Shown here piece by piece: positions 54,570 to 64,000 of a DNA stretch of 64,000 bases. Positions within the stretch are counted from its first letter, which is position 1. Each line of letters begins with the position of its first letter. Both the position numbers and the translations under genes were made by a program. Source of the DNA: Butyricicoccus sp. Marseille-Q5471 (GTDB taxonomy: Bacteria; Bacillota; Clostridia; Oscillospirales; Butyricicoccaceae); contig NZ_CATNVC010000001.1 of the NCBI RefSeq assembly GCF_951230135.1, forward strand, positions 326,746-390,745, given 5' to 3'. The notes under the pieces were generated by a model. It worked only from the letters and a program-made list of their open reading frames with translations. It had not been told where the DNA came from and searched no databases.

Positions 54570-54598
54570 ATCATAGCATAGCGTTTCCCATTTTTCAA
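54570..54598 (-). promoter_or_regulatory. Promoter of the B12-riboswitch operon
   Basis: TTGAAA (54593-54598) and TATGAT (54570-54575) with a 17-bp spacer on the minus strand. The start would be near 54563, a few bases before aptamer A. Confidence 0.75.
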
Positions 54599-54660
54599 CT
54601 GCAATTAATCCAAATCGACCTTGAATCTTTTATGTCTTTTAACCGAAACTCGTCTTATAT

Positions 54661-57600
54661 TTATGCCGTCAGCCGCTGTGACAGCGCATCAATCAGACAC
54701 GCCGACTCTGCACGCGTTGTATTGTCCAATGGATCAAAGCGGCTGTTCTCCTTACCGTGAATCACACCAAGCCCGCTCAACACTGCGACAGCGTTCTGCG
54801 CATAATCGGAGATCTCCGTGCCGTCCACAAAGGTTGTTTTCTGACCTGCATCATCCGTTTGCAATCCCTTGTATTCGGCATACCGCAGCGCCATGACCGC
54901 CATATCCTGACGAATCATCGGCGCGTCCGGTGCAAAACGCGTTTCGCTTTCGCCGGCAGCAATCTGATGCTGTACCGCCCATGCGACACAATCCGCATAC
55001 CAGTCACTCGACCGTACATCGGCAAATGCTGTTTTTTCACCGGGCAGGCTGTCCCCGCTCAATCGGAACAGTAATGCTGTGAACTCAGCGCGCGTGATTT
55101 TTTTGTCGGGCGCAAAGGTTGTATAAGTATCCCCACAGGCAATGTCCCGCTGCGTCAGCGCGTCAATCGCCGTCTTGGCCCAGTGCCCGTTTGGCACATC
55201 GGAAAAGATAATCTGCCGGCTCTGATCATACCGAACGGCAAACGCACCCAACGTATCCGTAGTCACCACAACGCCTTTGCTCTCTGGCTGATACGCCGCA
55301 TCAGTGACCGACTGCAGGCTTCCGTCTTCGCACAGCGCATCGACGGTCAACTTGGCGGGATTTTCTCGTGCGTTCGGCGTATAGGGCAATGTCAGCACGG
55401 CACTGCCGCTCAGCGCGGAAACGTCCACACCGTCCGTCAGCAGGCTCACTTCATAAACCGGATGTTCGGCGATCTGCGCGGCGCTTACCAGACCGAACCC
55501 CGTCCCGCGCTCCATCACCAACTGTGTGGTTGCTGCATTTCTTTCCTTTGCTGCCATCAGCGCCGCGTGATTCAAGGTAATGGAACCCACGGTATCAGCC
55601 TGCACATGCAGACTGGTGTCACTGCCGCACAGAATTGGCAGCGTGTCCTGCAGCAACGTGAAAATCAGCTTGTCCGCGCCTGCCGTGTCGGTCACCTTCA
55701 CATAGAGGTTCTTAATCGTTTTCTGCTGCAGCAGGTCAATCTGAGCGGCGGACAGTGCGGCGACTGCCGTTGTGCCAATCCGGGTTCCCTTGAGCTCCAT
55801 CGTCTTATCATAGTATTGCTCATTTGTGTTCCACTGCTCCGACCCCTGCTCTTTGGTATAATCGTCTGTATAATGGAATACAATCTCATCCCCGTTGGAC
55901 AGCTTCTGCTCAGCCACTCCGTTTTGGGGGTGCACACCGTTTAGGGTATACATCCAGCCGGAATTTCTGCCGTTTGTAAACTCAGACAGCCGGACGCCGT
56001 TCGAAGTAATGCTGTCGATGTAATTCCCGCTCGGATTTGTCCATGACACGCCGTTTTTACGCAGTGCCTTTTCAAACACATCCCGAACTGTCGCATCCGC
56101 ATCCACCGTATAGTCCGCTTTGCCAATCCAAGTCATGAGACCGCCGTCCCGAAGCGTATGCGTACCGCTCTGTTCTCCGTGTGCGTCGTCGCCCAGCAGC
56201 GAGAAGGATACTGTGATTGTGTCTCCCGATTGGCTGGCCGTGCCTGCATACACACTGACGGACATCACGGCAAAATGGTTGTCATAAAGCACGGTGACAT
56301 CCTTCGTGCCTGTCGTGATACTGTCGAACCCGCGGAAGATCACATCCTTCGGTGACAGCTCACGCACGCTTCCGTCACTGTATACCGCAGTGAGCCCCAT
56401 GTTTTTTGTGTCCAGTACATCGCCTTGATGATAGCTTGTTGTGTAACCGGATACTTGAAGCACCGATAGGTGCACCTTGTCGCCGAAGCCCGGCATCGCG
56501 CCCGCCTGCACCCAGTTTCCACTGCTGTTCAGCCCGGTGTTCAGTAGTCGGCAGGCCGTGCCATCAGCCAGCTGTGCAGCCGTCACCGCCTTGGCAAGCG
56601 TGTCCGCATCCGCACCGGTGGGATTGTCGCTTCGGCCATAGCCGCTGGATTTGGTATCCACCTCATCCACACCGCCGATGCCCGCCGATGCGGCTGAGTC
56701 CAGATAATAGTTATTTGCAATGATATTATAGCGATCCAGCGACTTCATTCCGCCGACAATACCGCCGACATATGCACCCGAACCCGTCACATCCAGCGTG
56801 CCGGCAAACAGGTTGTTCTGGAGATAGCCGATGCCGTTGGCCCAGCACTGCTTGCACGCGGGTTCTGCGCCCAGAATGCCGCCTACATAATCCTGTCCTG
56901 TGATTTTTCCGGTCACCAGACAGTTTTCCACCGTCACGCAAGGCGTATTAGGCGCTGATGCCGCGGCATATCCACCGCCGATGATGCCGCCCGCATAATT
57001 GCCGGATGCGGTGACCGTGCCGTAAAACGCGCTATCCCGCACGCTGCACGAACCCATGGCCTGCCCTTTTCCGCCAATTAATCCACCGACAAAATCCTTT
57101 CCATAAACCTCTGCATAGCTGACGCAATTGTCCAGCGAGCCGTTGAAAGCGCCGCCGAACGAGCCAATCTGGCTTTGCTCACCGTCATAACCGATTACGA
57201 CGCCCTCTTCAATCACACTGTTGCTGATGTGCACCACGTTTGCACCCGAAGCATAGCCGCCGATTAGACCCGAACCCAGCGTGCTCGAACCGGACTTCAG
57301 CGTGACGCGGTCTATGTCAATTGTGGTGGGATATCCCGCGCTGGTATAGGCCCAGTAGTTGCCGGTCGGGCCATAATCCACGATATAGTGATTGACCAGA
57401 CCATGACCCGCGATTTTCTTGCCGAAAATATTCAGATTGCGAACCGCCGCGCCGCGCACACAACCCAGCAAAGGCAGTCCGCCCTCGGGTATGGTCAGCG
57501 TATGGCCATCGCCGTCAATCAATCCGGAAAACGGTGACTTTCCGCTCCCGTTTTTGCCCGGCATTGCGCCAATCGGCACCCAGTCCGCAGGCAGGGTGAT

Positions 57601-58540
57601 GTCCGCCGTCATCTTGAAACAATAATTATTGAATGGAATCCCCTGTTCAGTGGCCAACTTGCTGAGCGTCGTCAACGCCGCCGCGTCCGCCAGCTGAAAA
57701 GGGTTTTCCGCTGTGTCCGCACCCGGCCAATTCCCGCCAATCGCCGACGCCCCCTGAAACCGAAGCACTGCGACGTCCGACTGCCGCTTTGCGGTATAAA
57801 TCGCCCCGGTTTCGCCCGTAACTGTGTTTGTAACCTCGCAATAGTACGAGATTTTGGCTTCTCCGTCAGGCGCCGCCGGTTGGTAACTCGCACCCGTTCC
57901 TCCCTCGACCGCGGTATAGCGCGCACCATCCGAACTGCTGTACCACTGATAGGTCAGCGTGCCGCCGTCGCTCGCCTTGGCGCCCACGTTGAGCGCGGTG
58001 ACCGTACTCGTCCGCGCAAGATATACCGCGCTTTGTGGCTGTGTGGATATTTCCGGCGGCTGCGCCGCTGTCGCGCTGACCGTCACCACGACCGTGGGAC
58101 TTTTTACTTCATCGCGCTTACCGTCCACGGTGCAGACGGCCATGCAGAAATATCCCGTGGTGCCGTTTTCTGTAGTGGGCAGTGTGTAAGTCTGCAGATT
58201 GGTGCCTTCCGACACAACCGGAACATATGCGTTTTTACCGCTCCAACGATACCACTGATAGGTGCACTCCGTCTGCTTCGGTTCGACCTGTGCGCGTAGC
58301 GTAACTGCCCGATCCCCGCTTTTATACCGGTAGCCCCCCCGCACTCACCGCGCCTCCGTCCGCTGTTGTCAGCGTTACCGCCAACGCGGATGCCGCTTCC
58401 GCAGCCTGCTCTGTGATTGAAGGCGATGCGGCGGGCTGCACATCCGTCAGCGCATATGCAGAGGGCTGCAGCATCCCGCAACCAAGCAGCAACGCCAACA
58501 GAAGCGAACCGGCTCTTTTCCAACTTTTCTGATGCTTCAT
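54661..58540 (-). CDS. Large SLH-anchored surface protein with DUF4430 domain, frameshifted at a G7 tract
   Basis: Signal peptide MKHQKSWKRAGSLLLALLLG starts at 58540. That frame ends at a stop just after a run of seven G (minus strand, 58334-58340); the long 1200-aa frame begins on the other side. Removing one G joins them into exactly 1292 aa. Order along the joined protein: Ig-like domains, GLUG-type beta-helix repeats (VGGLIGGKGQAMGSCSVRDS), a Big-type Ig domain, a DUF4430 domain with SGWMYTLNGVHPQNGV and KLSNGDEIVFHYTDDY, and three SLH repeats. Either a sequencing or indel error or a phase-variable gene. A function in corrinoid binding is possible because of DUF4430. Confidence 0.8.
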
Positions 58541-58569
58541 TTTGATGCATCCTCCCTTTCATACCAAAA

Positions 58570-58606
58570 GAAACGGGATGTCCGGCTGTCTTTGACATCC
58601 CGTTTC
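58570..58606 (-). terminator. Terminator after the giant surface protein gene
   Basis: GAAACGGGATGTC and its complement (58570-58582 with 58594-58606), a 13-bp perfect stem with an 11-nt loop and TTTT after it on the minus strand. It separates the two surface protein genes. Confidence 0.85.
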
Positions 58607-58633
58607 TAAGCTGGGCCTATTCCCTTACGGCTC

Positions 58634-61600
58634 TCATCCGTTCTTTTTGCTCCTGCGGTAGCGACGGATGCCGCCGGCTGTAATCAGCGCCGCGATAATC
58701 AGCGCCATCAGAATCACCAGCAGCGGGTTATCCTGAACCGTCTGCTTGACGATTTCAAATACCGTCATTTCTGTCTGCGGCTCATTCTTGTCCTCCTCCG
58801 GCTGGGTATCCAAGCCTTCCAATCCGCTGCCCGACTGAGAGCCGCCCTGTGCCGCGCCCTCATTGGCATTTGACTGTGCGTCAGGCTGGGTGATTTCCTG
58901 TTCCGCCATCGCCTGTACCGGGCGCGGATATATCACGGACGATGTGCTCTGATCGGTTTTATCGGTCGTATGCTGCTGACTTGTGGAAGCATTCTCCTCT
59001 GTTTTGTTGCCGGTATTGCCTGCAGAATTGTGGTCACCGATACCCGCAGAGCCTTCGCCTGCATTGCCGGTTCCGGTTCCGGTTTCACCTGTACCGGTGC
59101 CGGTGCCCGCACCCGTCCCATTTCCGGTGCCTGTACCGGTTCCGTTGCCTGAACCGTTACCTCCACTCGGCTTGTCCGGCTTCGACGAAGGCTTCTTGGT
59201 TTCGCTGACCTGCTCAAACACCGCTGTCACGACCGCGTTTTCGGAACGCGTGGTGAGGGACATGGTTTTAGTAATGTCGTCCGTATCGCCATTTGCATAC
59301 TTTACCGTCACACTGCTCAGCTTCCACGATGTTGTGGTCGTGCTGCCGTCCGCATTTTCTGTTATTTTGATTTCGCTGCTTGGTGTGGCTTCTACCTTTA
59401 CCATCGTACCGGAGGGCTGATAGACCGAAGCTTCGCTCTCATTATTTCCAATCAGCTTTGCTGTACCTCCTTCGGCATTCTTTTCCAGTGCCGTACGGTA
59501 GTACGAAGGTGCGCCTAGCTTGGGCAGGCCGTCGGCTAACGTCCACAGCTCGCGGTGCTCGCCCTCGCCGCCGTCCAGCAGATACGAAACCTCACCGTTT
59601 GCAAACGCCGCGGCAGGCTTTATCGCGCAGGCCGACGCCGGCTCAAACCCTGTCAGCGAATTGTTATTCACCTTGCCGATGCCCTGCAGGCCCGCGTCAG
59701 CAGTCTCTGCTTCCCCGCCGGCAGTTGGATCTGCAAAATAGTTGTTGGAAATAAACACGTTGGTATTTACGGTTGGATAGAATCCGACAATGCCGCCCAT
59801 CGTGCCATCGGACGCAATCGAATCGCCTGCCCAGAAGCAGTTCTGTATGTATCCTAAGCCGTTTGACGGGGGGGAGGACGGACCCTCCGCGCCCAAAATG
59901 CCACCGACGTACTCCGAACCGCTCATTGCAGCCGTACTGCCGCAGTCTATAATCTGAACGCAGGGAGAGGAGGGAGCCGAGCTGGCGATATAACCGCTGC
60001 CGACAATGCCGCCCGCATAATTTCCGCTCGCGGTGACCGTACCGCCGGAATAGCACTGCTGAACGACGAACGGCCCCATTGACTGCCCCTTACTACCTGC
60101 GATACCACCGACCTTATCCACGCCGTAGACATCCGCATAGCTCACACAGCCGGTAATATAGCCGTTAATATCACCCGAAATCGCACCTATGTTGCTTTCC
60201 TGCTTGTCGTAGCCGATAACAACTCCCGACTCAACCGTACAGTTGGTAATATAGACCACATCGCTACCTGAAGCATATCCGCCCAGGAAACCCGACCGGC
60301 GTACCTGCGAGCCGGATTTAATGGTACAGCCCTCAATCTTGACCACATAGGGGCGTTTTTTGTCCACCGCATAGGTTTCAATCAGACCCGCGCCGTCAAT
60401 CTGCTCGCCGTAAATATTCAAATTGGTGATTTCAGCCGCGCTGACCTGTCCGAACAGCGGTCTGTTTCCTGCGGGAAGCGTCATTGTGTAACCATTTCCC
60501 TTGATGTACGCCATAAACTTGCTGCTGGTCTTGCCGATTGGCTCCCAATCCTCAGGCAGCGTAATGTCTTGCGTCAGTTCAAAATAGTACGTCTCATAAG
60601 TTGTACCGCTGTTAACGCTGTCGCGCAGCGCGATCAGCAGTTCCAGATCCTCAACGCCCATTGGCTGATCCGGTGTACCGCCTTCAATCGCTGGCTTATC
60701 CCCATCCCAGTGCACATAAAGCGTCATATTTTCGCTGACCACCGTATCAAAGCCCCACTTACGTCCGGTTTTCGGTGCAGTATACCAGCCGCGCAGCGTA
60801 AATTCTTCACCATTTGCGGCCATCTCCTTGGTCACCGTATACCCCTGATCCTGCGGCGCTCGCATTGTTTCGCCCTTAGGTACCGTAATCTTGATTCGCT
60901 CCGCCTGCTGCGCATCCTTGGACATACGACCGCCATTTGCATCAAAAATCACCTGATAAGTACCCTCCGGCGTCCAGCCAGCGTAAAGGGTAACGTCTCC
61001 AGTGATGACAGTACTGAAGTCATAGGCGATCAGGCAGTCCGCATCGGCATACCAATCGACAAACACATAGCCTTCACGTACCGGAGTCGTCTGCGGACGT
61101 GTAACCACAGTCGTATTGTTTCCGTTTGCATCCTTGGTCGGCGCGACAAACACCTCTCGTCCGGACGGATTTTCCCACGCGCCCTCGCCTGCGTCGAAGG
61201 TTGCAATATAGCCAATCTGCCAACCTGCATAAAGTTCTACATTCGCCTGAATGGCAGTTGTCGGATTATAGGACTGCGTGCACTGCGCATCCAAATACCA
61301 GCCTGTAAATCCACGCGCGCTCCAGACCGGCATTTCAAAGGTCTGTGTGCTGAGACGCGCATCGGCCGTGACCGCCAGTGTCCGTTCGGTTTTTCCGTCA
61401 GACCAGCTGCCGCCGTTACCCTTCAGGGTAACGGTATACTGCACGGCCGGGTCGGCGCTCGCCTGTATAAAGTCCGCCCCCACATACAGACCGTGCTCTG
61501 GCATGGACAGTGTAATGGTACATACATTTTCGCTTTCGGTCATTATGTGCGGGCAATCAACGCCCGACTTGTTACGCAGGGTATAGGACCCCACAATTTT

Positions 61601-63184
61601 GCCTTGTTCCGGCACAATGCGGAAGGATACCTGTGCGCCAACTTCAAAATACTGCGGTGCCGATGTATCCTCTGCAAAAAGTACGCTGCCGCCCTCTTCG
61701 GTTGCATCCGAAATGCGGTAAACCGCCGGTTGGGCAGCGATTGCAAAGGTCGGAACCGGGTCGCCCTGTGCCCAGATGCCGCTGCTTGCCGCAGAATCAT
61801 CCCGCGTGTTGAGCAGATAGGGCAGTTCCATGCCCGAAAATGCCGCTTGATCCAGCGCCTGCATGCGATCTGCATTAGTCGGTGCGGTTCCGGCAATCAC
61901 TGCCGCACTTAAATAGTATCCGCCCGAACCCTCAGCAATGTTCTTGCCCTGCAGTGCACCCGCCGCCGTGCCGGATACATCACCCGTGCTAAAGCACGCA
62001 TACATCAAATAATCCGCTGCATTGTAAGCAGCACCCAGAATACCGCCTGCCGCTGCGCCGCCGGCGATGTCGCCGATATTATAGCAGTCGTGGACGGTAA
62101 CACCCTCCTTGACGGGTGCGCTGCTGGAGATAAATGCACCGATATTGCCTGCAATGCCGCCAACCGATCCCGCTTTGGCAGTCACCGAGCCGGTGTTGTA
62201 GCAGCGGTCAAAGTTTTCACCGTAACCGAAGCCAACGCCGCCGAACACACCGCCGGTCACCACGCTCGAGCTGCTTGCCGTACTGACTATGGCGCCGGTA
62301 TTATAACAGCCGCTGACCAGTGAATCGGCAGATGCCGCCCGTCCTAAATCACCTGCAACACCGCCGACATAGTTTCCGCCGCCTGTCACAGCTCCACTGT
62401 TCCAGCAGTCTCGCATCTGAATCACGCCGCTGTCCAACCCGCCAATCACACCGCCGGTATAGTCGCCCGCACCCGTGATAACGCCCGTGTTGGAGCAGCC
62501 GCTTACGTCCGCACCTGCATAGGGATTTCCGATCACGCCCGCGGTGTACCGCTTGCCGCCTGTGACCGCGCCGCTGTTCGAGCAGCCCATCACCTTGGTA
62601 TTGTCCATGGTCAGTCCGGCAATGCCGCCGACAAAGTCTACCGCTGCCGTGCCCCTAACCGTGCCTTTATTTTTACAGTTTGACAAAACCGAGGCTTCGC
62701 CTACGTAACCCGCGATGCCGCCGACGTTACCCGCTGCGGTCACATCGCCCAGATTGACACAGTTAGCCAGCGCCGAGCCGTCGCCCAAATAGCCGACCAG
62801 ACCGCCGATATACTGCTTGCTCTGAACGCTTCCGTTCACCTTGAGATTGAAAATTTTAGCAGCGCCGGTATAGCCGAAAAGCCCCTGATACTGTTCCGAA
62901 GCGTGAATTTCATAGCCGCTTACCATGTGCTCGCCGCCGCGGAACGTGCCCCGGAACGGGGTATTTTCCGTGCCGATCGGCACCCAGTCACCGCCCTTGA
63001 CGAGGATGTCGGCGGTTAGGCTGATTTTCTTGTTCGTAAAATTGACCGCCGGAATCGGCACTCCCTCTGCGTCTACCGCCGTTCCATTGACCAGAGAGGC
63101 CAGTCCGCACAACTCCATTTCCGTTGAGAGTTCAAAAGTCTCTTTTTCCGAATCCGCAGTATACCAAGCAATGTCACCGACCAT
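58634..63184 (-). CDS. Giant surface protein with GLUG and InlB-type repeats, N-terminus missing
   Basis: 1516 aa. Many GLUG-type repeats (e.g. YIGGLVGYLGDGSALANCVN, VGGIAGYVGEASVLSNCKNK) at about 100-430 and again at about 960-1180; three InlB B-repeats at about 570-830 (GFTGWYLDAQCTQSYNP, FDANGGRMSKDAQQA). The C-terminus has a Gly-Thr-rich GTGTGTG spacer (about 1385-1430), then a membrane helix and RRYRRSKKNG tail. The frame starts MVGDIAWYTADSEKETF with no signal peptide, unlike any secreted relative, so the 5' end was probably lost near 63185. An AAGGA site precedes the ATG, so expression is not excluded. Likely adhesin; ligand unknown. Confidence 0.8.
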   Translation of the reverse strand: MVGDIAWYTADSEKETFELSTEMELCGLASLVNGTAVDAEGVPIPAVNFTNKKISLTADILVKGGDWVPIGTENTPFRGTFRGGEHMVSGYEIHASEQYQGLFGYTGAAKIFNLKVNGSVQSKQYIGGLVGYLGDGSALANCVNLGDVTAAGNVGGIAGYVGEASVLSNCKNKGTVRGTAAVDFVGGIAGLTMDNTKVMGCSNSGAVTGGKRYTAGVIGNPYAGADVSGCSNTGVITGAGDYTGGVIGGLDSGVIQMRDCWNSGAVTGGGNYVGGVAGDLGRAASADSLVSGCYNTGAIVSTASSSSVVTGGVFGGVGFGYGENFDRCYNTGSVTAKAGSVGGIAGNIGAFISSSAPVKEGVTVHDCYNIGDIAGGAAAGGILGAAYNAADYLMYACFSTGDVSGTAAGALQGKNIAEGSGGYYLSAAVIAGTAPTNADRMQALDQAAFSGMELPYLLNTRDDSAASSGIWAQGDPVPTFAIAAQPAVYRISDATEEGGSVLFAEDTSAPQYFEVGAQVSFRIVPEQGKIVGSYTLRNKSGVDCPHIMTESENVCTITLSMPEHGLYVGADFIQASADPAVQYTVTLKGNGGSWSDGKTERTLAVTADARLSTQTFEMPVWSARGFTGWYLDAQCTQSYNPTTAIQANVELYAGWQIGYIATFDAGEGAWENPSGREVFVAPTKDANGNNTTVVTRPQTTPVREGYVFVDWYADADCLIAYDFSTVITGDVTLYAGWTPEGTYQVIFDANGGRMSKDAQQAERIKITVPKGETMRAPQDQGYTVTKEMAANGEEFTLRGWYTAPKTGRKWGFDTVVSENMTLYVHWDGDKPAIEGGTPDQPMGVEDLELLIALRDSVNSGTTYETYYFELTQDITLPEDWEPIGKTSSKFMAYIKGNGYTMTLPAGNRPLFGQVSAAEITNLNIYGEQIDGAGLIETYAVDKKRPYVVKIEGCTIKSGSQVRRSGFLGGYASGSDVVYITNCTVESGVVIGYDKQESNIGAISGDINGYITGCVSYADVYGVDKVGGIAGSKGQSMGPFVVQQCYSGGTVTASGNYAGGIVGSGYIASSAPSSPCVQIIDCGSTAAMSGSEYVGGILGAEGPSSPPSNGLGYIQNCFWAGDSIASDGTMGGIVGFYPTVNTNVFISNNYFADPTAGGEAETADAGLQGIGKVNNNSLTGFEPASACAIKPAAAFANGEVSYLLDGGEGEHRELWTLADGLPKLGAPSYYRTALEKNAEGGTAKLIGNNESEASVYQPSGTMVKVEATPSSEIKITENADGSTTTTSWKLSSVTVKYANGDTDDITKTMSLTTRSENAVVTAVFEQVSETKKPSSKPDKPSGGNGSGNGTGTGTGNGTGAGTGTGTGETGTGTGNAGEGSAGIGDHNSAGNTGNKTEENASTSQQHTTDKTDQSTSSVIYPRPVQAMAEQEITQPDAQSNANEGAAQGGSQSGSGLEGLDTQPEEDKNEPQTEMTVFEIVKQTVQDNPLLVILMALIIAALITAGGIRRYRRSKKNG

Positions 63185-63293
63185 CTTCGTTCCTTATAAT
63201 CCTATACACAGCCATCGCCCCCTGTATTGTGATACTACGAGTACTTTGGGGATGAAGTGAATCTTACAAATATGTATGCCTAAATAACAACAG

Positions 63294-63315
63294 CCCCCGG
63301 CCAAACGGTCGGGGG
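63294..63315. terminator. Hairpin between Abi relic and surface protein gene
   Basis: CCCCCGGCC/GGTCGGGGG, a 9-bp stem with one G-T pair and an AAAC loop. Moderately T-rich on both sides. It probably terminates the Abi relic on the minus strand. Confidence 0.5.
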
Positions 63316-63381
63316 TATCTTTGCGTCTGGGGTCAGATTTGGACACCAGAGTTAAACGCAACCAGTGGAGTGCACTATATA

Positions 63382-63816
63382 TCATTGGTGTATCATCTGG
63401 TCTTCCAATAATACATCCCAACAATCTGGAAACCCAATCCTAATTCGCTGAACGAATTGGTGTCGATAAAATAAATCTTTCAGTTCTGCTATAAACTGAT
63501 GGCGTTCGCTGTTAGTCGGAAGCAGCTTATAAATAGCGAATACATATGCAAACGCACTTCGATCGTTGACCTTGGATTTTGTCGCCGCATCAAATTTAAC
63601 GGGAAATGGCAAACGTCGATTATAGAATCTTCCGCCGTGTGCGCTTATATTCCGAGCGATTACAGCACATTGCAGCCAGTTTTCGACGTACTTCCTATGT
63701 ACAGAGTAATATGTGTCTGTGTAGCCGTGGCGGGCGGCATTTGTGGGGCCATTTACGTTATTAGAAAAAACATAGAAGATAGCCGTATGCGCCGGATTAA
63801 TCTTTCGGTTGCAAAT
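63382..63816 (-). pseudogene. Abi family (Abi_2, AbiD/F-like) C-terminal fragment
   Basis: Open for about 144 codons after a TAG at 63817-63819. It contains YVENWLQCAVIARNISAHGG and RFYNRRLPFPVKFD, the RNxxAHxxRxYNR motif of Abi_2 proteins (abortive phage infection), then KSKVNDRSAFAYVFAIYKLL and a C-terminal helical part. The N-terminal half is missing, so probably inactive. No partner gene is visible. Confidence 0.65.
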
Positions 63817-63879
63817 CTAGCACACCAACGCGGTATTTCGTTAGGGGAAGCTAGAGCGATTATTGAACACGAAAAAACT

Positions 63880-63911
63880 AAGGCCGTCCATTGTATGGGC
63901 GGTCTTTTTAT
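63880..63911. terminator. Terminator-like hairpin near the window edge
   Basis: AAGGCCGTCC (63880-63889) pairs with GGGCGGTCTT (63897-63906) with two G-T pairs; T5 follows on the plus side and T6 on the minus side. Confidence 0.5.
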
Positions 63912-64000
63912 GTGTCCGTATCGTTCTTTGCCGGTCGGTGCGCACGAATATAGATTTCAAGCAGATCAAATACCACTCCAACCGGAAGCATCATTGTCTC

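Noticed and set aside
63697-64000. Plus-strand frame running off the window (MYRVICVCVAVAGGICGAIY...) with an N-terminal hydrophobic stretch
   Set aside because: No ribosome binding site, antisense to the Abi relic for part of its length, and it reads straight through a terminator-like hairpin at 63880-63911. It could be real, but the end is outside the window.

Overview
The window comes from a low-to-mid GC Gram-positive spore-former of the class Clostridia, most likely Oscillospirales-like. The reasons are the Firmicutes-type S10-spc-alpha ribosomal cluster including adk, map, infA and rpmJ, zinc-type uS14, a spoIIE gene, SLH-anchored surface proteins, ECF transporters and cobalamin riboswitches. 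Species is not assigned. Most genes lie on the minus strand.

Positions 1-2050 hold rimP-nusA-rnpM (infB would follow outside the window) with its own promoter. Positions 2058-18750 form one ribosomal protein super-operon read on the minus strand, from an S10 promoter at about 18.74 kb to a strong terminator after rplQ. It carries a roughly 360-nt S10 leader, an internal promoter before rpsH, and a mosaic of hairpins between rpmJ and rpsM. Positions 18.8-24.8 kb carry housekeeping and developmental genes: dusB with an ECF sigma factor and its ZAS-type anti-sigma factor, a DedA membrane protein, a small membrane protein and spoIIE.

Positions 25.0-37.3 kb are metabolic. An AraC regulator is divergent from a Gfo/Idh/MocA oxidoreductase and a sugar phosphate isomerase/epimerase. 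About 2.8 kb of decayed sequence follows (transporter and ROK relics). A betaine-type locus then holds a sigma-54 activator, paired 15-bp upstream sites, a consensus -24/-12 promoter, a BCCT transporter, a TIM-barrel protein and an MttB-family methyltransferase without pyrrolysine.

Positions 37.3-45.5 kb are a graveyard: a broken IS110 element with a structured 5' region resembling a bridge RNA, an internally deleted IS256 transposase, a shortened IS3-family element with clear terminal inverted repeats, and a decaying paralogous copy of the cobalamin uptake locus (EcfT, DUF4430 and SLH relics around a still-open Dph6-like ATP pyrophosphatase and a Cys-rich small protein).

Positions 45.5-54.6 kb hold the most interesting system. 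An operon on the minus strand runs from a promoter through two tandem cobalamin riboswitches. It encodes a secreted alpha/alpha-barrel protein with SLH domains, a membrane-anchored DUF4430 (transcobalamin beta-like) protein, EcfT, a CbiR-like TIM-barrel protein and an EcfA-EcfA-S fusion. I read this as a split bacterial counterpart of intrinsic factor/transcobalamin that captures corrinoids at the surface, feeds an ECF importer and remodels the cobamide. Two giant surface proteins follow to 63.2 kb. One carries a DUF4430 domain and SLH repeats and is interrupted by a G7 tract; the other has GLUG and InlB-type repeats but no signal peptide. A broken Abi-type gene sits at the right edge.
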